From assembly GCA_963920635.1 (NCBI GenBank), contig OY987300.1:81693899-81757898 (forward strand): a DNA stretch of 64,000 nt, given 5' to 3'. Position 1 is the stretch's first letter. The number at the start of each line of letters is the position of its first letter. The stretch comes from Pseudeuparius sepicola. Its lineage: Eukaryota > Arthropoda > Insecta > Coleoptera > Anthribidae. Both the position numbers and the translations under genes were made by a program. Shown piece by piece: positions 1 through 12,700 of this stretch. Below the pieces are notes generated by a model. It ran no database searches. It was not told the origin of the DNA and worked only from the letters and a program-made list of their open reading frames with translations.

Positions 1-2269
1 CGCGTGACTGCGCCGCGCCGATCTGGGCTAATGCGTCTCTGGGAATGCCTCATTTTGATGTGATTTTAGCGATGACTGACGTATAAATAAACACTGCTCG
101 CGGCTGTAACATCTGACACTTTTTTGGCTAACCGTGCGCGTTTCGGAAACAAAATACAATGCAAAATATATTGTTAGACATCATGGCGCCACCTATTTTC
201 CAGGATATGAAGCTAGCCGTGGGAAATCTAATAAATACGTCAGTCAACGGTTAAAATAATAGGTAAGTGTTTGAAATGTTTTTAACCGATATTTTAAACT
301 TTTGGCGAAGGCGCTGGTATTAACTTTACTCTGTAAAACTTAAGTACCGGCCATTCCCTTCCCACACCTCCAGCCATGTTCAGTTTTTGAAAGATAGTGA
401 TGCCAGCTGATGAGTTTAACTATCTTTATAATCTAAAATAAATATGCTCTTGATGTACATTCTAACATTCTACCCACTTAACTTTTTTGTTTTTAATTTT
501 GGAATAAAAAAAGTAATATGAAAATTGTGTATAATTTTCTTTCAATTTGAGTTGTGTATTCAGAAAAACAGACGAATGTGGCGTTTTGGAGATATTGACC
601 AAACTTCTATAGTTTAATTTAATTCATAATAAAGTATCACGTTTCATCCATAATTACATATGCTTTTTTAAGACTAAAATGACAGAAAAAATAAAATATA
701 ACTTATGGGTTTCGTGCTGTGAGGATTCATTAGCTCTATACAATTCATTAGGTTTTTGTATACACAAGAAATGTTTGAAGTTCTTATATTTAGTCACGTC
801 ATTTTCTTTGTCCTCTTTGAATATGAGCAAATACAATGGAACTTTGTGGCTGAAATTGTAGCTGGGAAAGAAAAGAAAATTTCCCGCTATACAGGGTGAA
901 CATAAACCAAGGAATAAATTAATTTTTCGCAAACATTTTTTTAATCCGACATATTTTATGATCCTAATCATAACCTTTTTTATATGCAGAGGCGGACCCT
1001 CCACCGTATTATAAAACCGAAGGTAATTAGTCAGTAATTAGGGAGACGACGGATCGGTGTCGTTAAATAGGAAATCTATTCTCGACTTTGACAAAAAAGG
1101 CGGGGGCTGACGCAGATGCCCGTCTCTCCTACCATTTTGTCTCCATTCCCTTAATAAATTTCATGCTGGAACATCATTAATTTTGCCAAGACACAAAAGC
1201 ATTTAAATAGAAGGATAAACTCATTAGTGTTTTTCTGCTTGCGGTGTCTTTATGCGGCTATATTTGCCCGAAGAACGTACAGATTTTGTCTGATAAATTT
1301 ATGGCACTAAAGCTGCTTTCAAAATCTACTTGACTTCCAGTTTAATTAGACTAAATATGTCGGCGGCATTCCAACAAGGGGGTATTGTAACAAAAGACTC
1401 CTTAAGACTGTCAATCTTTCTTGGGAAAGTTTTAATTCAAAAATTAATTAGGACGAATACTTTGAAAGGAGTTTAATGTCGTTAAACTTTTTGGAAACGA
1501 AGTGGGTCTGAAAACAATATCCTCTGCATAATATCTAACCTCTAAAAACGGCTTGGAAAAATATAAAATTTTCAAGTTCAAAGTGCGAGAAATTAGAACT
1601 TACAAGTCGAGTTCGAAATTTGTCAGATGTCAGCGGGTTATTGCGGAAATCCGCAGATCGTGGAGGTAAGTTTAAACTTTTGATGTCGGTAACTAACTTC
1701 AGTTTTCAAGTTAGCAGTTGCGAAGAAGCTTTATAGCTGTAATCGCGAGCCGAAAGTTTTAATCTTATGCAAATGATAATGGGGGCATCGTAAAAATTCA
1801 TTTTGCACCTAGTTTAGGCCAAACATTAAGTTGTTAAACCGTTTAAAAAATTATAGTATTTCTCTTAAAAAAAAATTAATCAGCGGATGGTGTCTATCAA
1901 ATTTCGTATAAATATATTTAGTGAAGGTTGATATCTCCCAGACTGCAACTGAATCACTCTGTATACACACATTCTCAAACGTAGAAAGTAACAACCATGT
2001 TATGGCTTCATATAATGGTCTTGGCACTTTTATTTGCATTATTTCATAAAATGTAGTTGTAGTCTGCAACTCTGCAATCTGTAAGTATCATATCTTTTAA
2101 TAGCAACAATAATTCTTTTATATCCAGCTTTATAACAACATTTTTCTTGGAAGCAAGAAATAACGCCCTGTATAACTGGGCTAGTAAATTATTTGTTACG
2201 TTTTGTGAAACTGCAAAAATACTATGTAGAGGAAAAAATGATCCCCACTATGTACTTGAGTCAAACATT
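1..2269. other. AT-rich noncoding DNA, no gene seen
   Basis: No convincing coding exon or RNA gene. The first 250 bases and 1020-1180 are GC-richer than their surroundings and look single-copy within the window. A lone TACAGGGTG end at 889-898 marks a fragment of the small transposon group described below. The open frames here (60-116 codons) have no recognisable motif and read as chance frames. Confidence 0.6.
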
Positions 2270-2352
2270 AGATTTTCAGTACCTGTAATAATTATAAATA
2301 ATAAATGATGTTTAGTGGCATATCAGGTAAAGGATATCAATTGAAAAAAAAT
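2270..2352 (+). repeat. 83-bp direct repeat, left copy
   Basis: Matches 2681-2763 almost base for base, from AGATTTTCAGTACCTG to the A-run after ATATCAATTG. It is too long for an ordinary target-site duplication, which favours a terminal repeat or a segmental duplication. Confidence 0.85.
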
Positions 2353-2427
2353 GCACTCCAGCCGGGACTTGAACCCGGGACTCCTACTGTGGCCGTAGGC
2401 ACTTTAACCAACTAAGCTACCGGAGAT
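2353..2427 (-). tRNA. tRNA-like sequence, probably not a functional tRNA
   Basis: Read on the minus strand this folds as a cloverleaf: an acceptor stem of six to seven pairs, D-arm GCTT/AAGT around AGTTGGTTA, a perfect 5-bp anticodon stem CCTAC/GTAGG with loop GGCCACA, and a T-arm CCGGG/CCCGG around TTCAAGT. Position 33 is G instead of the near-universal U and the discriminator region is irregular. The anticodon would read CCA by position, but with the missing U33 and its place inside a repeat I take it as tRNA-derived. Pol III A- and B-box-like sequences are present. Confidence 0.45.
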
Positions 2428-2488
2428 ATGGGTTCCATCGGCTAGGTGTTATTTATTCCAATTGATATATAGTTAGTAGCGGTGAGAT

Positions 2489-2512
2489 GTAGAAGACTTC
2501 GGCGTCTTCTAC
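2489..2512 (+). other. Stem-loop with UUCG-type loop
   Basis: Nine-base perfect arms GTAGAAGAC and GTCTTCTAC enclose TTCGGC. Outer arms TAGTAGC (2474-2480) and GCTACTA (2514-2520) extend it. It lies inside the direct-repeat element, so it may be a structured RNA feature of that element. Confidence 0.5.
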
Positions 2513-2680
2513 AGCTACTAGAAGGGGTTAGAGGGTGTAGGGAACCATTCATTATTGTTGGTTATGTAAACTTCCTATTTGTTCTTCCACCCACAATATT
2601 CGACATATAGCGACTTATTGCAAGTATCGAACGTGGAAATTCTAACCTACAATGTCAAAGCCAGAATATGAAACACAGAA

Positions 2681-2763
2681 AGATTTTTAGTACCTGTAAT
2701 AATTATAAATAATAAATGATGTTTAGTGGCATATCAGGTAAAGGATATCAATTGAAAAAAATG
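2681..2763 (+). repeat. 83-bp direct repeat, right copy
   Basis: Right partner of 2270-2352. See the enclosing element. Confidence 0.85.
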
Positions 2764-4507
2764 AAAGGAATAATAATTATTGCAGCTACGATTCCTATTG
2801 AAGAAATATTCGAAAGTTTGGTGAGTTGGTATATGCTAGAGCCTTTAATAAATGTTTTTATCCTGATATCCTAAAATTGCTGTTTGCTTGGAACAAATTA
2901 TATGTTTCTTCACTTTTCCATTCAAACTTCAATAATAATTATTAGTGAAGCTTTGCAAATAACATACTACTACCCAACCTATTTATATTTATATTATATA
3001 TTTTGGTTTTATCTATATTTTTATACATTTAAAACTGTGCCCTCATCTACCTACGCTTATGGCAGTTAACTGTAATCCAATTTTGACACATCCTGCTGCT
3101 AGGGGAATGATAGAAAGAGCGAAAAAATATATGTCTGTTGCACAAAATGAATTTCATAGGGAAAATAAGACCCTCGCCAGAGAGAGAGAGATCCGATCGT
3201 TGTCCAACCTCTGTTAAAACGAATAACTGTCACTTTTCGTGTCATACAGGGCCTCTAGGCTACAGCTAGTGCCAAGTGCTGAAATATATTTATTTGTGGC
3301 GATTTCGAATCAATCAAAATAAAATAAATAATGCACGCCCATGGAAACCAAGCCATATTTTATGAAACCATCATAATCAATTAAGAAATTTTCAATAAAA
3401 ACGATGTTAAAAATAATTATATTGGTCCTATTTACAAACAAAACAATGCACTTTATCATACTAAAATGTAGAAGGAATTTGAAGAAGTTATATTGAGAAA
3501 AAATAAAGTTACAGGGCATTTCTCAAAGGTAGCTCGTTAAATATTTATCTGTGAAACGAAATCCCGGGCTCTTGCTTTTTACTCTTGCATTTGCAACCAA
3601 ACGCTGAACAATTTTCACCATCGTAGGAGTATATTTTCGCCGTAATCACTGTTACTTTTAATTTACAAATTCGCGAAATTAACTCACAACGTACTCGCTT
3701 TGTCTGCCACATATAAAATGGCCGCCGTTCAAAACGACGTAAGAAAATCTAGGCAAGCGCGATGTCCTCTCTCTTTCCTTGTCTAAGTATGGAGATAGCC
3801 AGAAAAAATCTGGCTGACTTAAATTTAGTTCGGATCTAATCTTTATTTGATCCCACTTATGCAAAAAATAGAATGTGAATTTGGAACAGGCTTATTTTTC
3901 ATCCATTTCAGTGAATGGTAAATACTGCTGGCAGGCATATGACGAACTATACCAAACCGTATACCTGTGTGTTTGCTATTCTATTGTGTACCCCTGCTTA
4001 TGTCTACATACGTATGAAATGCCGCTGGCGATGTTTAACTGTTCTGTTCTACGTTCGACTGTATCTTTACATAGGTATCGCATACCTAATCGAACCGTAT
4101 ATCCCATATTATGGCTTCACATGTCCGTTTTTATTTTGTTTTTAGCTGCCTTACTTTAGACATAAAAAATGAATTCCGGTGTTTTCAAAAACATTTTAAT
4201 AGCTTTATAAAGCTACGATGCACTGGCAATAGCTAATATCGCATATTTTATCCGGCGGGCGGAATAACTCTATATTCATTGAAATTTTTCCACCCTTTCA
4301 AAATTAGTTGCTTTGTTGTTCGAGCGAATTTTCCCAGCAACTATGCTGGTAATTTGGGCAGTGTGGCGACTTTTTTTTATCTTGTTTGTGCGGTTATTTT
4401 GTTAGTCTACTATTAAAATATGCGATTTAACAATATGTTGTATCGTATATCGATGTTATTATACTTTAAAAGGGGTTTTTGGATTCTTGACAACACATTC
4501 AGTCATA
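2764..4507. other. AT-rich noncoding DNA, no gene seen
   Basis: No coding signal or structured repeat found apart from a short AG dinucleotide run near 3180. The frames at 3875-4159 and 3310-3519 have no motif and unremarkable composition. Confidence 0.55.
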
Positions 4508-6108
4508 TACAGGGTGCCCGGAAATTAGCCTGTCATAATTTACCAGCGTATTCTACGACCTAAAAAAAATGGCCTCAAAAATGCCCCCTAATGGGGCTAT
4601 AGCCCCCGAAAGAGACAGTTTCACAAACGGTTTTTTCTAAATATTTCCAGAACGAACGAAGATAAAATTCTGAAATTTGGTATGCCATGTACCTGTGAGA
4701 TTTGATATTTGCCGAGGTAGCGATAGTTAGACATTCTTAATCATAGGCGTCCTAAATGGGGTGTTTATGGGGTTAAAATGCCCTAAATTTTGTGTGTGTG
4801 CTTTTTCCCCAAATTTATTGCGAAATTATAAAATTTCAGGGTATTCTGCGAAAAAATGGTGCTCTTGTTGAACTTTGATAGCGTGCACCGTTTTCGAGTA
4901 AAATCGTATTGAAATTTTTTTGCAGAGGGCCATGAAAATGCGTATTAGAAATTAGCCTGCGATATTTTACCAGCGGGTTCTGCGACCCAAAAAAATGAAA
5001 AAGTGGTTTCACAAATGCCCCCTAAGAGGGCTATAGCTCTCGAAATGGACACTTTGGCAAACGGTTTTTTCTAAATATTTCCAGAACTAGCAAAGATAAA
5101 ATTCTGAAATTTGGTATGTGACATACCTGGGAGAATAAATCATGAAAAAAACGCACAATTTTTTTTATATATTTTTAACCCCTTGAACCCCCTTTGGGAC
5201 GCCTATGATGAAGAATGTCAAACTATCTCTACCTCACACACCAAATTTCATAATTTTATCGTTGTTCGTTCTGGAAATATTTAGAAAAAACCGTTTGCAA
5301 AAGTATGTCCATTTCGGGGGCTATAGCCCCCTTAGGGGACTTTTTTGAGACCATGTTTATAGGAACTATATTAATTTTTTTGTACCAAAAAAGGTGGTGG
5401 TAAATTATGGCAGGCTAATTTCTAATAGGCATTTTCATGGCACTCTGCAAAAAATTTTCAAAACGGGTTTACTCGAAAACCATGCATGCTATCGAAGTTC
5501 AACAAGAGCACCTTTTCTTCGTAGAATACCTTCAACTTTCATAATTTCGCAATAAATCTGGAAAAAAGTATACAAAAAATTTTTGGGGTAATTTTAACTC
5601 CTGAACCCCCCATTTGGGACGCCTATGATTAAAAATGTTTAACTATCGCTACCTCGGTAAATGTCAAATCTCACAGGTACATCACACACCAAATTTCATA
5701 ATTTTATCTTTGTTCATTGAATTTTAATTAGGTTTTATTTTTTTTAGGAAACAAATTTGTTGAAGATATTTTTTGAGTTACCAGTTCGAAGTTTAGTTCA
5801 TTTACTGTTAAGAATTTATTAATTTTCCAGGCAACTTGAAAAAGTTGCTTTTTAACCAGTTTGGTGGCGAAAAACCCAATTAAAATTCAATGGATCTGTT
5901 TACGCCACAAATAAGTTTTAGAAAATATTTATCTTTGTTCGTTCTGGAAATATTTATAGAAACCCGTTTGTGAAACTGCCCCTTTCGGGGGCTATAGCCT
6001 CATTAAGGGGCATTTTTGAGGCCATGTTTATAGGAACTTTTTTCATTTTTTTAGGTCGTAGAACACGCTGGTAAATTATGGCAGGCTAATTTCGGGACAC
6101 CCTGTGTA
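4508..6108. mobile_element. Foldback element with TACAGGGTG-type ends, fourfold module
   Basis: The left end TACAGGGTGCCCGGAAATTA is mirrored by the right end, whose complement reads TACACAGGGTGTCCCGAAAT. Inside, one module (GAAATTAGCC, then CTATAGCCCC, then TTTCTAAATATTTCCAGAAC) occurs four times: direct at about 4520-4786 and 4946-5150, inverted at about 5190-5435 and 5600-6100. The order +,+,-,- makes a nested palindrome. TA abuts both ends, as in Tc1/mariner targets. No transposase frame is present, so it is non-autonomous. Confidence 0.75.
5716..5927 (+). mobile_element. Nested 212-bp insertion with 13-bp target duplication
   Basis: The direct repeat TTTATCTTTGTTC sits at 5703-5715 and 5928-5940. 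Removing the insert restores the module sequence seen at about 5260. The insert starts ATTGAATTTTAATTAGG and carries a near-complementary stretch (AACCCAATTAAAATTCAAT) close to its 3' part, then ends CACAAATAAGTTTTAGAAAATA-like. Related ends occur at about 10422-10450 and, inverted, at 39610-39690. A long, variable-type duplication suggests target-primed (SINE-like) integration; the class is not settled. Confidence 0.6.
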
Positions 6109-7050
6109 CATCATACTATAGATTTTTTTTAAATATCCATGGATAGAAAGCATTCGTTATTATATAAAAGATGTGCTTTCGTTTTCCTCCAAGGCACCTA
6201 ATATTGTACCTAGCTTCAAAGCAAAAGCCCGCCTTTTAATAAAACTTGCCCATTTTGCCATTTCGACGCTTTCCAAACGTTTTTCATCTATTTACAGGTG
6301 AGTAACCCAAGATTTTCTCTCCCGGAAATATCCGCCTGTTTAAAATTCTTTCAGAACTCGGGGTCTGTCGGCTAATTAAAAAATGCACGTGTTTTTTGTT
6401 GTTTCGAGAATTAAGCGTTTTAAATAATTAGACTGTTTTTTTTTTGCATGTAGCCAGGCACTTTCTTGTTTATCCTCTAATGAATGGCGTGTCTAATTAA
6501 TTTGTTTTTTTGAGGGAAAATATTTTTTTATTTGCACAGTGTAGATTTTATTATTCCGGGAAAAATAAATTAGTGATCAATACCGTACAAATTGTCAGCA
6601 AATAATGAAGTTTACCCCCAATAATGTTGTAATATTCGATGCCTATATGAATAATAATTCCATCATATTAAACCTTGGTTAAAACTCGAAATAGGAGGCA
6701 TAAAATGTATTGTAATTGTGGAAGCTCGTTTTAATTTTTGAAATAAATTCGCCAGATACGCAAATGATATAGGTACACAGTGCCCGCACCACATGCGAAA
6801 TTTGTTTATTATTATTTGTTGTTGTTTGTTTTTTTCAATTTTTTTTCGGCGTAAGTCTCTGCATTATTTATAACAAAAAAAAAACAGTTGATGATATTGG
6901 TCCTGTCATATTAAATAAATAGTTGTTGTCAATAATCGCGCGTCAAGATATTAGGTAAGTACGAAATTCTTTGTAAGCATTTGTTTTCAATATACAAACT
7001 AAATAAATTATGAATTTGTCTATTAGTAGTTAGTAGGTGGGTAATTTGAA
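6109..7050. other. AT-rich noncoding DNA, no gene seen
   Basis: Low-complexity AT stretches only. No frame, RNA gene or repeat shared with the rest of the window was found. Confidence 0.5.
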
Positions 7051-7660
7051 TTTTTATTATACTTCTTTGAAAACACCTTATTTTCATCCGTTTTAGCAAT
7101 AATGAAAGATGGGGTTTTTCGGGCTAGCGCACGGAAACAGCGCATGGAAAAACTTTCCGTGCGCTGAATAAAAATACCGAATATATGGCTTTAAAATAGA
7201 TATATACAGCAAAGTAAACTAAATTTAAGAAACTCTATATGCTCTTTGATATTTAACATGTACCTATTTTGTATATTAATTCGTAAGTGTTTCAATATTT
7301 AGATACATTTCTGTAATATTTTTGACGTTTTATTCACCTTATCTGACAACAACAATTTACAACAAAGCACCTTTGAAATAATTTGAGAGTAACCATGGAA
7401 ACGCATCATACATACCAAACACTATATTGTGTGCATTGTTTATTTTTTGTCAATTAAATTTACTATAATATGCCGATAAAATGTTTTAAGTTTCCGTTTT
7501 CAAAGAAGTATAATAAAAAGTATCGTTCATTACACGTCCAGAAATAGATTTTTCCGTGCTTGCATGGCTTCCCGTGTGAGGCGCAGCCGAACACGGGAAT
7601 TTGTCACGCGTGCACGGAAAAATCTTTATTTCCAGACTCGCAATGAAATATACTATTATT
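7051..7660 (+). mobile_element. Hairpin-bearing interspersed repeat, copy 1
   Basis: A 24-bp end beginning TTTTTATTATACTTC (7051-7074) is mirrored exactly at 7496-7519, so a 469-bp inverted-repeat unit is present. Homology to copy 2 runs on to about 7650. Two strong hairpins are included: AGCGCACGGAAA/TTTCCGTGCGCT near 7127-7166, and AGATTTTTCCGTGC/GCACGGAAAAATCT across about 7549-7625. The right edge shares AATGAAATATACTATT with copy 3 and with a fragment at about 13241. No coding capacity. Confidence 0.7.
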
Positions 7661-9181
7661 TCATATTTCAAATTTTCTTTATGCAAAAATCGGGTCGAAG
7701 AAGAAAGACCACAAAACAATCAAACAAAGAAGCCTTTATCTTCTCATTTCCGACCTTTATAATTTATGCAAGCGCCACGGGTCATTTCTTCTATGACTTA
7801 TGCTTCTCCCTCGCAGATTTCGGCAATTAATTTCTCCAACAACGCCGATTAATCAAGATTGCGATCTAAGGTGGGACGACCGCAGAGAGGCGAAAGAAAT
7901 GCCACCGGGTAAATTACGTTTTTGATTCGCGTGCCACCCTAATTTATTCTTGCGGCCAACGTATTATTACCGGGTGAAACATACGGATCGCGTGTGGGAA
8001 ACGTTTCCAGTTGTTTTAGTTGTTCCGAATCTACAGAACATTATGAGTAATCAGACCGCGCACTTCAAAACAGTGTTTTTCTGAATTACTATCTCCCTAC
8101 AAACTTATATATTGATAATAAATTAAGCTCACCTCAACGTGAACTGGACAAGACTTCGATAACTACAACAATAGGTTCGTTATACTTGTAAAACTAGTTT
8201 CGTCCAAACTACTAGAATTTGCTTCACTGATGCTAGAACTTGACTGGTTTTCTTTATAACTTTAACACTACAACAAATAAGCTACTAATAGTTTCTTACA
8301 CCACAATCATGTTAATATACTTACTTAAATGATGGTTTAGGTGGTTTTAATAGAAGAGTTGATACCGCATTTTCAGTTAGCTGCGTTTTGACTCGTTTCG
8401 TTTTTAAACACTCTGGTGTAAAATGAGCAGAACATATTCGAGATGATCACTTAATTAGATAAAACACTCAAACAACTAAAACGCGAAGAAACTATTAATA
8501 ATTAGCTGAAAATCGAAAAAAGTATGCCACAAAGCGTCTATGATGCAAACAACGGTAGGTTATACTTAGTTTGCCGCTGTCAAAGAGTGTCAAACAAATT
8601 GCAAATGCGCATGTCCACTGGGCCTATTTATTACTATTTTATGATTTTAAATTCATCAAAGATTTTCCGCGCATCCTATGTATAAAAAACATCGTCCAGC
8701 ACTGTACCTATATATATGATCTCTATGGTGCCAACCTAATATTTTATCTGTGATTAGAAATAATGCTTTTTCTGCGAAATAAATAAACGAATATAGTGTA
8801 GAAGCGCGACTCTGTGTCATTCGAATGCCGATGGAGTAGTCTGTTGAAAAACATACAAAACGCGTCGTAGCGCAGAATAACGATGAGAACGAAGTCCGTG
8901 TAGAATCTGGAAGCTTCAAATATTATCACAGTTGACGTGAGACTGCGAGAAAACTCGTTTGGGTCTGCTTTGGAATTAAATTGAGTTATAAGTAGACAAG
9001 GAAAATATTTTCAGAGTTTTCTATTCATGGTATCGTGTTAAAAGTAACAAATTTTCGTATATTATACGATATACCTTATTCTTATTCAAGACAGGAGCCT
9101 TTCTACAATACTTTGGGTATCTCTAGAAAATCTGTCCTACATCCTGCACTCAGTGTGTTCCTGAAGGATGCTGATATTTAT
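7661..9181. other. Noncoding DNA, GC-richer patch, no gene seen
   Basis: About 7860-8000 is GC-richer and appears single-copy in the window. Two opposing frames at 8571-8929 carry no recognisable domain. Confidence 0.5.
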
Positions 9182-9705
9182 TTTTTATTATACTTCTTTG
9201 AAAACACCTTATTTTCATCTGTTTTAGCAATAATGAAAGATGGGGGTTTTCGGGCTAGCGCACGGAAACAGCGCATGGAAAAACTTTCCGTGCGCTATAT
9301 GCTCTCTGATATTTAACATGTACCTATTTTGTATTTTAATTCGTAAGTGTTTCAATATTTAGATACATTTCTGTAATATTTTTGACGTTTTATTCACCTT
9401 ATCTGACAATAACTAATTCACAACAAAGCACCTTTGAAATAATTTGAGAGTAACCATGGAAACGCATCATACATACCAAACACTATATTGTCTGCATTGT
9501 TTATTTTTTGTCAATTAAATTTATTATAATATGCCGATAAAATGTTTTAAGTTTCCGTTTTCAAAGACTAAACCTGGACCGACATCATATTAAATTAATA
9601 AAAAATATCGTTCATTACATGTCCAGAAATAGATTTTTCCGTGCTTGAGTGACTTCTCGTGCAATTTGTAACGCGCGCACGGAAAAATCTTTGTTTCCAG
9701 ACTCT
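9182..9705 (+). mobile_element. Hairpin-bearing interspersed repeat, copy 2
   Basis: Matches copy 1 (7051-7660) over most of its length, including the CGCACGGAAA hairpin near 9257-9296 and the GCACGGAAAAATCT arm near 9676-9690. The right inverted end is replaced by about 30 unrelated bases after GTTTTCAAAGA, so only copy 1 keeps both termini. Confidence 0.75.
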
Positions 9706-12700
9706 TAAGGCGCTACGATACCCCCCATTTTCAAGGGTTTCGTAGTTTACATCTCCTACTTGCATTTCTTAATATTTTCACTTGATTTTTTTTTGTGGCT
9801 TAGATAAAACTACGAAGAATCGTCGTTGTGTATCACGAACTGTGCAGGACTAATGCGACACTGTGAAAAAAAATGCCAAACATACCCGAAATTCGACTAT
9901 ATTCGGTTAAGAATTTCGAGTATTTCCACCGCTCAAAAATAATTCGAAGGACACAACGACGATTGAGGCATTCTATAACATTATTTTAAGACTACTTTCA
10001 AGTCGATACGTTTGTTCGTTTGGCTATGATTTGAAAACTACGAACCCATTGCCCGGCAATAAAATGATCCGTGAATTGGCCATTCGAGCAGGAATTAGAC
10101 GTACGGAGATAGGCGGGCGGGCGGGCGTTCGCTGGAACTCGTGGTTCCCCTACTTCCCCCTACTTCGACGTACCTCACCGGGCTCGGAAACCACGTCAGG
10201 GGAACTTTCAATCGATATCAGATGGTTCATTTTTCATTTTATTAGTCTCAGTCTCCCTTATTTGTGTTTCGCTTGTTTTGAATGTTAGTATTCAAATATT
10301 TATATTTCCGAGTACCCGAAGAAAATATTTTCTACCGCGACATTATGTATGTCGACTGGCATATAATAATACTCATTATTATTATTCCTCCAGGAATTAT
10401 AAATAAATAATTAATAATCCATTGCGCCACAAATAAATTTTAGAAAATAAATAATTATTATTCACAAAGTACCTACTTTTTGCTTTTGTGTAAAATGGTT
10501 TAATCCCTAGGGCATGAAATGGCCTGGTCGTGCAAAAAGAGTAAATTTAAATTCTAGACCAAATTGTGCGCTTGATTTTTACTTTAAAAATGTGATAGGT
10601 ACAAGTAATAATTTTGCCAAATAAATGGGTCATGTGAAGCATTTTTTGAAAACGAATTCCTATGTAAATCGCTGCATGATAAAAGCTAATTTATATACTT
10701 TCCAGAGGGAACGATAATAATTCTGACATCCAGTCAGTTTTAGAAACTTCTTCGTTAGAAGATTGTTCGAAAGTCATTGGAGTTGAAAATCGGGCAAAAT
10801 AAAAATAGTACATTTTATTGTTCCAGTCTGTCGAATTTATGACATTTTAATACATTTTCTAGGATGTTCGATAATTCAGATTTGTCAGAATAAGGGGCAG
10901 TCAGGGCAAAAATACCTATAATGTTTGATAATGATGTCACAACAGTCACATGTAGTGAAACCAATAGGAGTAATTTGTGGGCTTGAGTGCTTTTATTCCC
11001 GTAGGTACCTAATATGGTTTCCAGAATTTGAGAGAGGGGTACCTACATATTTTGCATTTTGCACACTTATTCGGATTTAGGTATAAGTAGTACTGCAGGT
11101 GCATAGGGTTTGGGAAACAAACTTTATGGGAAAAACAGGGCTTTGAATGGAACATTTACAAGGGATTAGAAATTAATAGCTCCTATTATCTCACAACTAT
11201 TACTTTATTTAAAAAGGGAGACCAGTTTCGTAACTCTATAAATTAGTCCTTGAGGATGTAATTTTATAGATTAACGAAACCGTTGTGATATAATATGGCC
11301 TATTCACTCTAATCCCTCTAAAGTGAACTCTTACAGTGTAGAAAGTTTTTAGTTAGATTTATTTATTATTACACAAATGTAAATATGGAATACCTACTAG
11401 TTATATAAAACATTTTGAAGAAGTAGACTTTAGACGCACTTTTTTAGTCGTAGCAACACTATTATGCAGAACAATTATCCAATCAAACATTAATAGATGT
11501 TCAACTGACCCTAATGTGGTTCAAGAAGAATTCGGTAATCGAATCGTTAATTTAGATTTTATAATTGAGCAATTACAGAAGTTTTTTTTATACACGAACC
11601 CTTCATAGCATGCACCTTTGCTGATATGAAAAATAATAGTAAAATTGCTTCGACGCCAAAAAGCTATGCAGTGTGTTGCCAACGAAAAGTGAACGCCCTG
11701 AAAAATATCATTTTTGCAATAAAGCAAACAGGCCACCGCCGTTTTTTAAATATATATTCGCGCTTCTTCGTCGGCATCGGCGAAACTCGTGTGACCCCGG
11801 CGGCCGTCGGCGGCGGCCGGCACGAGTTATTATTTCATATTATCTACACGTCTACACAGGAAAAAAAGACTGTTGTGATTTTAGTGAGTTCGTGTATATA
11901 GTCACTTTTCCATTACCTACTTTAAATATACAAGCAAATCCATGTGGTCCCAACAATATAATCTATACTTTTGACGTAATTGCAGATGAACCAATAAGTT
12001 TAAAATAGTTTGAATTTCCGTTAAGAAGACGTATTGTCACTTCGATACTAAAATTGGCATACTACAATGAAAGCATAACCTCGGTTTTAAAATATCTTAT
12101 GTTTTATTTAAACACTTAAATTTATTTTATTTGTATAAGAGTACCCCAGAAGCAACTGAAAAAACATTATAATTCATTGGATGAACAAAATAACTTAATT
12201 GCAACTTTTATATTCATCAATGTAAGTAATCATAGTCCAAGCAAATTGTCATTTTTTTTATAGAGATAGAAAAAAAAATGATTCTTAACAGGTAGATATT
12301 TTCAGGGTTGGTTGTGGGTAGCGTCCTGAGTATAACCCCAAAAAATCACCGTCGAAGTCGTGTTACGAACCCCGCAATAGGAGTGGTTTTGCAAACATTT
12401 TTTTGCAATTTTTTTTCTTCTCATGTGTACAATTTTTTTTCTTCTTATGTATACATTATTACGTTCTCTACAACTTTCCCTCATGAAGTTTTTTTTTAAC
12501 TTCAATACTTCACGAGATATAGGTAAAAGATCACCACTATCTAAAGTGCTTTATAAGGGTAAAAAAAAATTCTTTAAAACAAGCTGATTTTTTCAGGGTT
12601 AACTGGGGGTTAACTTAGGAGTGCACACAGTGACCGCAAATTAAAGGTTTTGAATCAACCCTACACTCTATATCGTTCGTAGTCATAATGAACACTGCAA

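Larger units (their letters stand above)
2270..2763. mobile_element. Compact element: direct repeats around a tRNA-like core
   Basis: Two nearly identical 83-bp direct repeats (2270-2352 and 2681-2763; one substitution and an A-run difference seen) enclose 328 bp. A tRNA-like sequence in minus orientation follows the left repeat immediately, then a hairpin at 2489-2512. A 10-bp inverted repeat (ATATCAATTG at 2334-2343, its complement near 2460) also brackets the tRNA-like part. The layout resembles a very small LTR retroelement (TRIM type) with a tRNA-complementary stretch where a primer-binding site would be. The repeats show no clear TG...CA ends, so a tRNA-derived SINE next to a local duplication remains possible. 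Confidence 0.45.

Noticed and set aside
2353..2427. Functional tRNA gene for the CCA anticodon (Trp)
   Set aside because: Position 33 is G rather than U, acceptor pairing is irregular, and the sequence is part of a repeat. tRNA-derived sequence is more likely.
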